This document shows positions 45,972-54,997 of a DNA stretch of 64,000 bases, one piece after another (the stretch's first letter is position 1; every line of letters starts with the position of its first letter). The notes below the pieces were generated by a model that made no database searches, was not told the DNA's origin, and saw only the letters and a program-made list of their open reading frames with translations. The DNA comes from Polyangium mundeleinium (GTDB lineage Bacteria > Myxococcota_A > Polyangia > Polyangiales > Polyangiaceae): NCBI RefSeq assembly GCF_028369105.1, contig NZ_JAQNDO010000001.1:11936501-12000500 (forward strand). The letters are read 5' to 3'. The position numbers and the translations under genes were made by a program.

Positions 45972-46805
45972 ATGCAGCAGCCGAGCCGAACGGCGAGGAT
46001 GGTGGCGGCGCTCCGAGCACGAGCGACGGAGCGGGAAACGCCGCTCTGCGACGATCCGTTCGCCCGCACGCTCGCCGGGACCCGCGGGTTCGAGGACGCG
46101 GCGCGTTACGAGCAGGGGTACCCGCATATCGAGCTCTTCGTGGCGCTGCGCACGGCGCTGTTCGACCGGGAGACGCGGCGCTGGCTCGCGCGAGGGTGTA
46201 CCCAGGTGGTGCTGCTCGGCGCCGGGCTCGATACCCGCGCGGCGCGGCTCGGGCAGAAGGGCGTGCGGTTCTTCGAGGTGGATCACCCGACGACGCAGGC
46301 GGACAAACTCGCGCGTCTCTCCGCGCTGCCCGGGTATCCGTTCGAGAATGCGACGTACGTGCCCTGCGATTTCGCGGTGAACGATTTCGTGGAGCGGCTC
46401 GATTCGAGCGGGTTTCGCGCGGAACTCCCAGCGCTCCTGATCTGGGAAGGCGTGACGTATTACCTGGAAGAACCAGCCGTACGGGCGACGCTGCGGCGCA
46501 TCGCCGAAAAGCTCCACCCGAGCTCGGTGATCCTCTTCGACCACGTGGGCAAACGCATGGGCGAAGGGAACGTGCGCGACGCGTCGTCGATCGCGGCGCG
46601 CGACAACGTCGCGGAGATGGGCGAGCCCGTGGTCTTCGGCGTCGATCACGTGCTGCCGATGCTCTACGAGGAAGGGTTTCGGCGCGCGCGATGCGCGTCG
46701 TTCGACGAGATCGCGCTGAACCTGACGGGGACGTACGACCGGGCGCGGACGTTCCGGTTCCAGCACGCGGTCGTGGCGAGCGTGGCCGAAGACGTGTGGG
46801 CGTGA
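45972..46805 (+). CDS. class I SAM-dependent methyltransferase, LCMT/TIGR00027 type
   Basis: A 277-residue methyltransferase of the leucine-carboxyl-methyltransferase-like group. It has SRTARMVAALRARATER, CDDPFARTLAG, the SAM loop VVLLGAGLDTRAARL, the acidic partner FFEVDHPTTQADK, and LLIWEGVTYYLEEPAV. The group is expanded in actinobacteria and myxobacteria, where many members methylate carboxyl groups of metabolites; target unknown. The ATG at 45972 follows TGAGGCG. Confidence 0.88.
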   Translation: MQQPSRTARMVAALRARATERETPLCDDPFARTLAGTRGFEDAARYEQGYPHIELFVALRTALFDRETRRWLARGCTQVVLLGAGLDTRAARLGQKGVRFFEVDHPTTQADKLARLSALPGYPFENATYVPCDFAVNDFVERLDSSGFRAELPALLIWEGVTYYLEEPAVRATLRRIAEKLHPSSVILFDHVGKRMGEGNVRDASSIAARDNVAEMGEPVVFGVDHVLPMLYEEGFRRARCASFDEIALNLTGTYDRARTFRFQHAVVASVAEDVWA

Positions 46806-46808
46806 TGG

Positions 46809-47294
46809 TCAGCCGCTGTTCTCGAGCGCGGCTTTGAGCTGCTCGATGCAGCGAACGATCTCGGGCTCGCGCGTGGCGGAGACGTCGAGCCAGGCGAGCG
46901 CGTGGCGGAGATCATTCCGCGCGAACATGCGATACACGCGGGACGACGCGGGCCCGTGGCTGTCGCCGAACCGCCCCAAGATGTTGTCATCACGCGCGTG
47001 CGCCATCGCGCTCAAGGCGTTCGTGACGACACGCGCGAAGAGCGATTCGCTGAGGATCGCGGCACGCGCGGTGTCGGACCCGAACCGACGGACGCGCTCG
47101 TCGAGGCCGTGGCGCTGGGCCGCAGTCGGCGCGCCGCCCTCGGTGCAGACGAGCAAGCGAGAGCGGCCATGCGTCGCGTGGTGGGCCTCCCAGGCCTCGA
47201 CGTAGGCATTCCACTCGGGATCGGTCGGCGGTGAATCGGCGTGCGCGAGCACGAGCACCTCGCCGATCGTCCCGAACGCGATCCTCTTCTTCAT
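46809..47294 (-). CDS. hypothetical protein, possible STAS/SpoIIAA-like fold
   Basis: A 161-residue cytosolic protein, MKKRIAFGTIGEVLVLAHAD... with alternating strand-helix segments (SRLLVCTEGGAPTAAQRHGL, RVVTNALSAMAHARDD, SSRVYRMFARNDLRHALAWL). The N-terminal half has the look of SpoIIAA-like proteins, and the DSPPTDPEWNAY segment recurs in such myxobacterial proteins, but this is memory-based and unverified. Convergent with the methyltransferase gene, 3 bases between stops. Confidence 0.65.
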   Translation of the reverse strand: MKKRIAFGTIGEVLVLAHADSPPTDPEWNAYVEAWEAHHATHGRSRLLVCTEGGAPTAAQRHGLDERVRRFGSDTARAAILSESLFARVVTNALSAMAHARDDNILGRFGDSHGPASSRVYRMFARNDLRHALAWLDVSATREPEIVRCIEQLKAALENSG

Positions 47295-47396
47295 CGCAGC
47301 GCAAGATACCACGCAGGGCCGTGCTCGCCCGACGGCGCATTTCATGCCGCCTCGGCGCGGGACAACACCACGCGCCTCGGTTATTTTCCACGCGAC

Positions 47397-48740
47397 GTGC
47401 CCCTGCCCTTCCTGCTTCCCTCGCCGGTGCTCTTCCTGATGGCCGCAGCCGTCGGGGCGATGTTCACGCTCAACGCGCTTCGGCCCGCCCGGAAGTTCTG
47501 GCCGCTGGTCGGCGCGGGGTTTTTCGCGTCGTGGCTGACGGGCGAGCTCGCGGCGCACCACCTGTTCTGGCAGGTCGTCGCGACGGCGCTCTTCGTGTGG
47601 GCCGGCGGGCTCGACGGCTGGCCCGGCTGGGTCGCGCTGCTCATCGTGTCGATGTCGTGGATCGGGCTCGTGCGGATCGTGATCGACGCACGCAAGGCGC
47701 GCGACGTGACGGAGTCGGCGCTGCGCGAGGGGCTCGGGACAACGTATCGAAGCGTGATCCCCGAGGAGATCAGCGCGCACGTCGACGATCACTTCTCGCT
47801 GCGGCAACGCCTCTTCCCGCTGCCCGTGCTCGACGGCCGCGTGGAGGTCGTGCGCAACATCGTCTTCTCGCGCGCAGGCGGCGTGGAGCTGCGGCTCGAC
47901 GTCTACCGGCCGCGCGGCAACACGAAACCACGCCCGACGGTGCTGTTCGTGCACGGCGGAGCGTGGGTGATCGGGAGCAAGGACGACCAGGGCAAACCCC
48001 TCGCGTACCGGCTCGCCGCGCACGGGTGGGTCGTGGTGTCGGCGAACTACCGGCTCTCGCCGCGCTTCACGTTCCCGGATCATCTGATCGACGTGAAGAG
48101 CGCGATCCGCTGGATCCGCGAGCACGGCAAGGAGTACGGGGCGGACCCGAGCTTCCTCGTGATCACGGGCGGCTCGGCGGGCGGTCACCTCGCGGCGCTC
48201 GCCACGCTCACGCCAAACGATCCGCGCTACCAGCCGGGCTTCGAAGACGTGGACACGCGCGTGCAAGCCTGCGTGCCGTTCTACGGGGTCTACGACTTCA
48301 CGGACCGGCGCGGGATCTGGCGGGGTACGCTCCTGCGGACGATCCTCGAAAAGAGCGTGATGAAGAAGCGGCTCGACGAGGATCACGCGGCGTTCGAGGC
48401 GGCCTCGCCGATGAGCCTGGTGCGCAAGGACGCGCCGCCGTTCTTCGTGGTCCACGGCGATCGCGATTCGCTCGTGCCCGTGCAGGAGGCGCGGCTCTTC
48501 GTGGAGCTCTTGCGCGCCGAGAGCCGCGCGCCGGTGCTCTACGCGGAGCTGCCGGGCGCGCAGCACGCCTTCGAGGTGTTCCCCTCGGAGCGCACGGGGC
48601 ACGCGCTCGCCGCGGTCGAGCGGTTCCTTGCGTACCAGTGGTCGCAACATCGCCGCGAGGTCGCGGGCGCCGAGAGCGCTGAGGAGAAGCGCCCGGCGCG
48701 CGTGCTCGGCGAGGCCGAGGGCGCGACGTCGGCCGCCTAG
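47397..48740 (+). CDS. membrane-anchored alpha/beta hydrolase, hormone-sensitive lipase-like
   Basis: A 447-residue esterase. Three hydrophobic helices (residues 1-90) precede a catalytic domain with the oxyanion motif HGGAW, the nucleophile loop GGSAGG (GDSAGG class), an acid region HGDRDSLVPV and the His of QHAFEVF. The helix-anchored form resembles carboxylesterases that act on lipid or ester substrates at the membrane. GTG start at 47397, directly before the first helix. Its stop abuts the TlpA stop with no gap. Confidence 0.85.
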   Translation: MPLPFLLPSPVLFLMAAAVGAMFTLNALRPARKFWPLVGAGFFASWLTGELAAHHLFWQVVATALFVWAGGLDGWPGWVALLIVSMSWIGLVRIVIDARKARDVTESALREGLGTTYRSVIPEEISAHVDDHFSLRQRLFPLPVLDGRVEVVRNIVFSRAGGVELRLDVYRPRGNTKPRPTVLFVHGGAWVIGSKDDQGKPLAYRLAAHGWVVVSANYRLSPRFTFPDHLIDVKSAIRWIREHGKEYGADPSFLVITGGSAGGHLAALATLTPNDPRYQPGFEDVDTRVQACVPFYGVYDFTDRRGIWRGTLLRTILEKSVMKKRLDEDHAAFEAASPMSLVRKDAPPFFVVHGDRDSLVPVQEARLFVELLRAESRAPVLYAELPGAQHAFEVFPSERTGHALAAVERFLAYQWSQHRREVAGAESAEEKRPARVLGEAEGATSAA

Positions 48741-49292
48741 CTACAGCGTCGCCGCCACGATCTCGTCGAGCGAGGCCTCGTCCACGAGGCCCGTCATGTA
48801 CCGAACGACGCGGCCCTCGCGATCGATCACCACGAGGCTCGGCAGGTTCTGCACGTCGTACGCCTGCGCCGCCTCCTGGCCCGCGTCGATCACGATGGGG
48901 TACGAAAGTCCCTTCTTTTCCGCATAACTCTTCGCCTTCGCGGGCGGGTCGTGCGCGTTCACGCCGAGCACGATGAGGCCTTGTTTTTCGTACCTTCGCG
49001 CGATGCGGTCGAGGATCGGGGCCTGCGCGGCGCACGGGCCACACCAGGTCGCCCAGAAGTCCAGGACCACCGGGTGACCCTTGAGGCTCTCGAGCTGCAT
49101 GCGCGCCCCGGGATCGCCGTTCGCCGCGACCGCGAAGACCGCGTCAGGCGCCGGCTTGCCCTCGAACGGGCTCCCCCCGCCGACGACGCGCGGCAGCAGA
49201 GAAAGCACCACGAGCGCGCCCAGGCCGAGAAGGCCCGCGAACACCCAGGAGCGAACTTTGCCGTCGGAGGGAGCGGAGGCGGGCGTCGGCAC
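48741..49292 (-). CDS. TlpA-like membrane-anchored thioredoxin
   Basis: A 183-residue thiol-disulfide oxidoreductase. An N-terminal membrane segment (about 15-36) tethers a thioredoxin-fold domain with the WCGPC active site (83-87 region: DFWATWCGPCAAQAP) and a cis-Pro loop NLPSLVVID. Such proteins reduce disulfides in periplasmic partners, often for cytochrome c or copper-protein maturation, but no such gene is adjacent. GTG start. Confidence 0.9.
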   Translation of the reverse strand: MPTPASAPSDGKVRSWVFAGLLGLGALVVLSLLPRVVGGGSPFEGKPAPDAVFAVAANGDPGARMQLESLKGHPVVLDFWATWCGPCAAQAPILDRIARRYEKQGLIVLGVNAHDPPAKAKSYAEKKGLSYPIVIDAGQEAAQAYDVQNLPSLVVIDREGRVVRYMTGLVDEASLDEIVAATL

Positions 49293-49411
49293 CCGTTCTC
49301 CTTAGCAAGTTCTTTGCGGCTGCGCCCGAAAGGCGTCCCCTGGTATGTTCGCTCCCCGCAAAGCGGCGCCGCCGCTCCGCCGGTCGCACGAGAGCGACGC
49401 GGGGAGGAACC

Positions 49412-52180
49412 ATGCTCGATCGTCCGAATCCACAGCCCGAACCGTCTCCTCTTCCCAACGGACATAAGCCTCCTCCCCAGGGGCTCGGGGGCACAGCGAA
49501 ACCCATCAAGCGAAGGCTCCGAACGCCCGATCGGCTCGACCTCGCCAAGTGGCCGCCGGACGACGCCGACCTTCCCGGCGGCGCGCCCGACGGCGGCGCC
49601 GTGCCCCCCGCGCCCGCAGGCGGCGGCGGCGGTGGTGCCGACTTCGGCGACGGCGACTTCAAGAAGGGTCGCTTCAACCCCGTCACGATCATCGTGGCGC
49701 TGCTCATCGTCGCCGGCGGCGCAGCCGCGCTCTTCTTCGGCATCAAGCAGGGCCAGGAGAAGATGACGGTCGAGCAGGTCGTCAAGGAGAAGAAGAACAT
49801 CTTCGTCCTGCCCGTGAAGGACCAGATTCCGCGCTGGCGCACGTGGGCCGCGAACCCGAACGAGTGGTCCCTCCAGCAAGAGGCGCTGATCCAGCTCGCC
49901 TACGCCGAGGATCCCGAGGGCGTGACGCACGCGATCAAGGCGCTCGAGCAGCCCGATCACCGCGTGAAGGGCGTCTCCGCGCAGGTGCTCGCCTACTACG
50001 GATCGCCGAAGGGCGACGCCGGCAAGGCGGCGCTGCTCAAGGCGCTGCAGGAGGCCGACGACAGCGACAAGCCGCAGATCGTGTGGGCCCTCGTCATGCT
50101 GAAGGAGCCGCAGGTCTTCAAGGACGCGATGGACCAGTACAGGAAGGGCTTCCTGTCGAAGGTCGAGCGCCTCGGCGGCGGCACCGCGTTCGATCCGGAG
50201 CGGCTCGCGAGCCTCGTGCCGCTCGACGAGTTCGCCAAGCTCGCGAGCGATCAGAGCCCGTCGGTGCGCCAGCTCGTGGCCACGCTGCTCTCGCGCGACG
50301 CGTCCCCGAAGTGGACGCAGACGCTCATCACGCTCGTGAAGGATCCCGACTCCGAGGTCGGCCGCGAGGCCGCCACGGGCCTCGGCAAGATCGGCGACGA
50401 GACCGCGCGCGCCCCCTTGCTCTCGGCGCTCAGCAGCTCGAGCAAGGAGAACCGGCAGAAGTTCCTGGAGGCGCTGCGCGACGGCATCGGCGGCGAGGGC
50501 CTCGTGCTCGCGCTCGACAGCGTGAAGAAGGATCCGCCCGAGAGCGAGTGGTTCCAGACGAAGCAGCTCTTCGAGATGATGAAGGACATCGCCGATCCGC
50601 GCGTCGGTGACTCGCTCGTGAAGTGGCTCGACGGCTCGAAGCCCACGCTGCACTGGCAGGGCGAGGCCGGGACGCGGCTCGCCGAGGTCGGCGACGTCCG
50701 CGCGGCGAAGTACCTCGGCGAGCGCATGCGCATCGATCCCGGGAAGCTCTACGCGCAAGAGCGGTTCTGGGAGGCCGACGAGGGCGGCCATCTCTCGCGC
50801 ACGGATCTGCCGCGCGTGGTCGCGACCCGCATGCTCGCGGACCTCGCGATGATCCACCCCGACAAGAAGGTCGAGCTCAAGGCCGCGGCCGAGGACGGCG
50901 TGCTCTTCTGGATCAAGGACCGCCCGCAGCCGCACGCGAACGGCCTGCGTTTCCTCGCCGCCGTGCAGAGCGAGAAGGTCAAGAACGACCTGCGCGACTG
51001 GGCGTTCCCGAAGGACCCGCTGCCGAAGGAGGGCGCGCAGCCTCCCTTCCCCACGGCCTTCGAGACGGCGCAGAGCGCGCTCCGCTACGTCGGCCTGATG
51101 AAGGACGAGTCGGCGTTCCCGAAGCTGCTCGAGCAGTTCAAGCGCAAGCCCGACAAGAAGATGGACATCACGCAGGAGGCGCTGAACGGCGCGGGCCTGG
51201 CGATGCTCGGCATGGCGCTCCGCGCGGTGGGCTACGGCGCGGCGCAGGGCCTCGGGCAGTGGGGCGACAACCGCGCCTCGAAGCCGCTCATGGAGCTCAT
51301 CGAGGACGAGTCGTGGCACGAGGAGGCGCGCGCCGCCGCCTGTGACGCGCTCGCGTGGTGCGCCGACGACAAGACGATGAGCGAGGTCGCGAAGAAGGCG
51401 AAGGAGTACGGGGCGAAGAAGGAGCCGCGCAAGCAGCTCATCGGCGCCTGCTACGCCTCGACGCTCTCGCTCAAGCCCGTGCCGACGATCGCGTCGGAGC
51501 TCGCGGACCTGCTCACGCCCGAGCTCGACATCGGCCTGCGCATGGCCTACGCCCGCGCGATCGGCATCGGCGGCTTTGATCAGGCGACGGAGGCGAAGCT
51601 CTTCGAGAAGCTGCAGAACCCGGAGATCCGCAACGCCGCGGCGCTCGCGCTGATCCTCGGCGGCTCGACGGATACGGCGGCCCGCACGGTCGCGATGTAC
51701 GGCGACTTCGGCCCCGACGCGCTGAACGACCTCAAGGACCACTACTTCCGGGCGTTCGGCTACTGGTCGGACGAGGACTTCAAGCGCGGCAACATCTACC
51801 GCTGGGTGACGAACGCCGAGGCGATCGCGCGCATCAAGGTGGCGGACACGCCGCAGGAGTGGTCGCGTCAGCGCCTGCAGTCGCAGTTCGACAACCTCAA
51901 GTTCGACAACGGCCCGCACTCCGAGACGCGCGTCGTCCTGCGTTACCGGCTCTGGCAGGACGCGAAGACGGGCGACGCGACCCGGAAGAAGGGCGCGATC
52001 CAGACGCTCAAGTTCATGAAGGAGCGCGGCGTCCTGATGGCGCTCCGTCAGGAGCAGGGCGAGACGGGCGAGATGGCGAAGAAGGCCTTCTTCGAGATCA
52101 TGAACCCGAAGGCGATCGTCGCCGAAGACCTCTCGGCGCTGCAGCCGAAGGGCAAGGGCGACAAGGGCGACAAGCAGTAA
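49412..52180 (+). CDS. membrane-anchored HEAT-type repeat protein
   Basis: A 922-residue protein. An N-terminal cytosolic arm with a Gly-rich stretch (about 70-82) is followed by one membrane helix (about 91-110, VTIIVALLIVAGGAAALFFG). The remaining 800 residues are helical repeats of HEAT/armadillo type (VREAAT-like GREAATGLGKIGDETARAPL, VRQLVATLLSR, AARAAACDALAWC) and a Lys/Gly end (GKGDKGDKQ). These repeats usually bind proteins, so the protein may be a periplasmic scaffold. ATG after GGGGAGGAACC. A terminator follows. Confidence 0.8.
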   Translation: MLDRPNPQPEPSPLPNGHKPPPQGLGGTAKPIKRRLRTPDRLDLAKWPPDDADLPGGAPDGGAVPPAPAGGGGGGADFGDGDFKKGRFNPVTIIVALLIVAGGAAALFFGIKQGQEKMTVEQVVKEKKNIFVLPVKDQIPRWRTWAANPNEWSLQQEALIQLAYAEDPEGVTHAIKALEQPDHRVKGVSAQVLAYYGSPKGDAGKAALLKALQEADDSDKPQIVWALVMLKEPQVFKDAMDQYRKGFLSKVERLGGGTAFDPERLASLVPLDEFAKLASDQSPSVRQLVATLLSRDASPKWTQTLITLVKDPDSEVGREAATGLGKIGDETARAPLLSALSSSSKENRQKFLEALRDGIGGEGLVLALDSVKKDPPESEWFQTKQLFEMMKDIADPRVGDSLVKWLDGSKPTLHWQGEAGTRLAEVGDVRAAKYLGERMRIDPGKLYAQERFWEADEGGHLSRTDLPRVVATRMLADLAMIHPDKKVELKAAAEDGVLFWIKDRPQPHANGLRFLAAVQSEKVKNDLRDWAFPKDPLPKEGAQPPFPTAFETAQSALRYVGLMKDESAFPKLLEQFKRKPDKKMDITQEALNGAGLAMLGMALRAVGYGAAQGLGQWGDNRASKPLMELIEDESWHEEARAAACDALAWCADDKTMSEVAKKAKEYGAKKEPRKQLIGACYASTLSLKPVPTIASELADLLTPELDIGLRMAYARAIGIGGFDQATEAKLFEKLQNPEIRNAAALALILGGSTDTAARTVAMYGDFGPDALNDLKDHYFRAFGYWSDEDFKRGNIYRWVTNAEAIARIKVADTPQEWSRQRLQSQFDNLKFDNGPHSETRVVLRYRLWQDAKTGDATRKKGAIQTLKFMKERGVLMALRQEQGETGEMAKKAFFEIMNPKAIVAEDLSALQPKGKGDKGDKQ

Positions 52181-52202
52181 CACGCGCCCGCTCGTACGCC
52201 CC

Positions 52203-52239
52203 GAAGCCCCCTCTCATCCGCGTGATGGGAGGGGGTTTC
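52203..52239 (+). terminator. rho-independent terminator, possibly bidirectional
   Basis: GAAGCCCCCTCTCATC (52203-52218) and GATGGGAGGGGGTTTC (52224-52239) form a long GC-rich stem with G-T wobbles around a CGCGT loop, followed by GTGTTT. It lies between the HEAT-repeat gene and the convergent P450 gene and could serve both. Confidence 0.82.
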
Positions 52240-52252
52240 GTGTTTCCAGGGG

Positions 52253-53464
52253 CTAGAACGCGACGGGGAGCGCTTCGAGCCCGCGCACGATGTACGTGGG
52301 GCGCCAGCGCAGCGTGTGCGGGGCCGCGTCGAGGCGGAGATCGGGCAGCGTGCGCAGGAGCGTGGCGAGCGCGATCTGGCCTTCGAGCCGCGCGAGCGGC
52401 GCGCCGAGGCAATAATGGATGCCCTGGCCGAAGGCGACGTGGCGGTTCGGGTCGCGCGTGAGGTCGAGTTGGTCCGGGTCCACGAACTGGGAGGCGTCGC
52501 GGTTCGCGGACGCGAGGACCACGAGCACGAGCTCGCCGCGGGGAATCGTGACGCCGGCAAGCTCGACGTCCTCGCGGGCATACCGCTCGGTCGCCATCTC
52601 GACGGGACTCGTGAACCGGAGCAACTCCTCGATCGCCGATTTGAGCAGCGTGGGATCTTGCCGGAGGCGCTCGAGCTCGCGCGGGTGCTGGAGCAACGCG
52701 AGCGTGCCGGAGGCAATGAGGTTCACCGTGGTCTCGTGCCCGGCGACGGTCAAAAGGATGATCATCGCGAGCAGCTCGTTCTCGCTGAGGTGGCTGCCCT
52801 CCTCCTCGGCTCGCGCGAGGGCGCTCAGGAGATCGTCCCGGGGCCGCGCGCGTTTCTCGGCGATGAGCCCGCGGAGATACCGCAGCATGAAGTAGAAGTG
52901 CGGGAGCGAGAGCAGCATCTTCACGTTCGAGGTCGTCTCCATCAGCGCCTTCGAGAAGCGATGGAACCTCGGCCGGGCCTCGGGGGGGATGCCGAGGAGC
53001 TCGGCGATCACGGTGAGCGGGAGCGGGAGCGCATAATCACGCACGAGGTCCATGCGGCCGCGCGACGCGACCTTCGAGAGGAGATCGTCGGCGATTTGCT
53101 GCACGCGCGCGCGCATGTCCTCGACCATGCGCGGGGTGAATACCTGGTGAACGAGGTTGCGCAGGCGACGGTGATCGGGCTCGTCGACGTCGAGCATGTT
53201 GCGCTCGAGGGGCTTCACGAAGTCCGGGACCCACGGCTGCTTCGCCTGTTGCTCCGGCGTGAGGACGGCCGTGCGATCCTTGGCGAAGCGCGGATCTTTC
53301 AGGACGGACACGACATCGTCGTACCGGGTGATGAAGTAGGCCGTGCGCCGGTCTTCGAGCTTCGTGCGAAAGACGGGCGCCTCGGCCCGGAGGCGGGCGT
53401 AAAAGGGAAATGGATCCGCCTTGAATGCGGGGGCGAGGATGTCGACCGGCGCGAGGGGAGGCAT
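52253..53464 (-). CDS. cytochrome P450
   Basis: A 403-residue bacterial P450. The I-helix oxygen-binding motif is AGHETT (241-246), the ExxR motif is Glu280-Arg283 in EELLRF, and the haem-binding loop is FGQGIHYCLG with the axial ligand Cys352. No redox partner genes are nearby, so substrate and pathway are unassigned; soluble P450s of this type act in secondary metabolism or lipid hydroxylation. The ATG at 53464 gives the usual N-terminus; an ATG 18 bases upstream is possible. Confidence 0.94.
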   Translation of the reverse strand: MPPLAPVDILAPAFKADPFPFYARLRAEAPVFRTKLEDRRTAYFITRYDDVVSVLKDPRFAKDRTAVLTPEQQAKQPWVPDFVKPLERNMLDVDEPDHRRLRNLVHQVFTPRMVEDMRARVQQIADDLLSKVASRGRMDLVRDYALPLPLTVIAELLGIPPEARPRFHRFSKALMETTSNVKMLLSLPHFYFMLRYLRGLIAEKRARPRDDLLSALARAEEEGSHLSENELLAMIILLTVAGHETTVNLIASGTLALLQHPRELERLRQDPTLLKSAIEELLRFTSPVEMATERYAREDVELAGVTIPRGELVLVVLASANRDASQFVDPDQLDLTRDPNRHVAFGQGIHYCLGAPLARLEGQIALATLLRTLPDLRLDAAPHTLRWRPTYIVRGLEALPVAF

Positions 53465-53593
53465 CGTTCCCGAGCATACCATGCACGCAGGGAGCGAGGG
53501 CGTGGAGGCCGGAGCGAATGACAGGGGCGGACGAGCCGCATTTCGGGCTCGCCGCACAGGATGGACGCACGCGTCGAGGGACGCTCACGGGGC

Positions 53594-54178
53594 TCAGTCT
53601 TCATCCGGGGCGCTGATGCGCGCCTCGTCGATCCGACGCGTCCTCTTCCCCGGGATTTGCTCGCCCCTTTGTTGGGCCAGGAGCTCGTCACGGAGTTTCA
53701 GCAGAGGTTCGAGGTGATATTCGTAGAACTCCGTGTCGCTCTGCGTCGCCCTCGCTTCTTCGAGCCCTCGCTCGAGCTCGGCGATGAGCGGCCAAAGCAC
53801 GGCGAGCCCCTCCTCGGGGTTCTCGTCGTACCGACAGCACTCCGCGAAAAACCACGTCATCACGTATTCTCGGTCCTTGGCCGAGAAGCCGAGGCGAACC
53901 AACTCGTTCCACGCCTGGCGGCAAACCTCGAAGGGGGGGTGCTTCACTTCCGCGAGCGTGAGGATCGTCTCGGCGATGCGTCGCCTCGTCTCGAGCACGT
54001 GAAAGTCACTGTCGCATCCGCGCACCACGAACTCCTCCTCGAGCCGACGGAAATCATCCACGGCCTCGGCGAAGCTTCGCTCCTTATCCAGAGACTTGAC
54101 CAAAAGGCGGTCGCTGGCGTTGCAGAAGGCCAGCTCCTCCCCCTCCATCTCTTCGCCGGATTCCCGCTCATCGCTCAT
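53594..54178 (-). CDS. acidic cytosolic protein, putative partner of the upstream lipoprotein
   Basis: A 194-residue soluble, Glu-rich protein with no signal peptide. It is mostly helical (SFAEAVDDFRRLEEEFVV, RRRIAETILTLAEVK, EYVMTWFFAECCRYDENPEE, EFYEYHLEPLLKLRDELL). The ATG overlaps the stop of the lipoprotein gene (ATGA), so the two are translationally coupled. By position and by analogy with toxin-immunity pairs, it could neutralise or bind the exported lipoprotein, but no family is recognised and this is inference. Confidence 0.7.
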   Translation of the reverse strand: MSDERESGEEMEGEELAFCNASDRLLVKSLDKERSFAEAVDDFRRLEEEFVVRGCDSDFHVLETRRRIAETILTLAEVKHPPFEVCRQAWNELVRLGFSAKDREYVMTWFFAECCRYDENPEEGLAVLWPLIAELERGLEEARATQSDTEFYEYHLEPLLKLRDELLAQQRGEQIPGKRTRRIDEARISAPDED

Positions 54179-54888
54179 TTACACGTCTCCCATTTGGACA
54201 TCATGATTTTGTCGGGCCATTTGCCCTCCCCACGACATTTTTCAAAGCACGTCTTACATCTCGAATGGTTCCATACGCTCCCCTTTTTGCTTTGTACAGC
54301 CGAGTCAAGGCAGTCGTTCAGGGGCTCTTGACACGGGTCATCGTCTTTCTTCCGAGCCGTCTTCGCAATATCCGACTTGCCAAGCTCCACCGACGCGGCG
54401 ACCACGATGACAACGGGGGCCGCCTCGATGATGAGGTCGGCCAGCGTGATCGCCACGGCCACGAGCACCGCGGGGTTTCCGACAAGCCCACGCTCGGCCG
54501 GCCTCTGCACATTCGCAGGCGCGGGCGACGCGGACAGGCGCAGCTTGCGCAGCCTGAGCAGCTCCTCCGGGATGGTCATGCTTCGCAACGCGATCCGCAT
54601 GCATATCGCGAGCTCTTCATGGGGCACGCCTTTGCTCTTGACATCCACGACATGTCCGCCTTCGTCGACCGACAACACGACGTCGAACGTGAATTTCCCT
54701 CGGGGGAGGTCACCACCGAACGCATCCACGCATTCTCGCAGGCGCTCCGCAGTTGCATCCGGTACGCGCGGGCCCTCGCTCGCTTCCGGGTACGTGATCT
54801 TCGCCCCGCAGCCGAGCGGTATGAGCGCTGCCGTCGCCCAGCCGAGGAGCCCGAGGGACAGAAAGGTACGCACACGCGGGACCGTCAT
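54175..54888 (-). CDS. lipoprotein with TonB-like domain, hydrophobic segment and Cys-rich tail
   Basis: A 237-residue lipoprotein (lipobox PLGC). Residues about 50-125 follow the pattern of the AgmX/PglI or TonB-like C-terminal domain (FTFDVVLSVDEGGHVVDVKS, LAICMRIALRSMTIPEE). A hydrophobic stretch (AVLVAVAITLADLIIEAAPV, about 150-175) and a Cys-rich C-terminus (CQEPLNDCLDS, SRCKTCFEKCRGEGKWP) follow. The protein at 55982-56650 shares this order. The ATG at 54888 is chosen; TTGACA (54924-54919) upstream could be its -35. Secreted-effector-like architecture; the role is unproven. Confidence 0.72.
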   Translation of the reverse strand: MTVPRVRTFLSLGLLGWATAALIPLGCGAKITYPEASEGPRVPDATAERLRECVDAFGGDLPRGKFTFDVVLSVDEGGHVVDVKSKGVPHEELAICMRIALRSMTIPEELLRLRKLRLSASPAPANVQRPAERGLVGNPAVLVAVAITLADLIIEAAPVVIVVAASVELGKSDIAKTARKKDDDPCQEPLNDCLDSAVQSKKGSVWNHSRCKTCFEKCRGEGKWPDKIMMSKWETCK

Positions 54889-54997
54889 TGCCAGGATGCG
54901 ATCAGGAACACCGGTTTCTGTCAACGCAGGCCGTGTCTACCCCCACAGTGCGTCCACACCTTTCTCCTCTTGCGCGCGCTTCTCCTCCTGTGGTCCC

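Noticed and set aside
54889-54924. TTG start for the lipoprotein at 54924
   Set aside because: It would place a polar stretch ahead of the signal peptide. The ATG at 54888 gives a standard lipoprotein leader, and TTGACA fits better as a -35 element.
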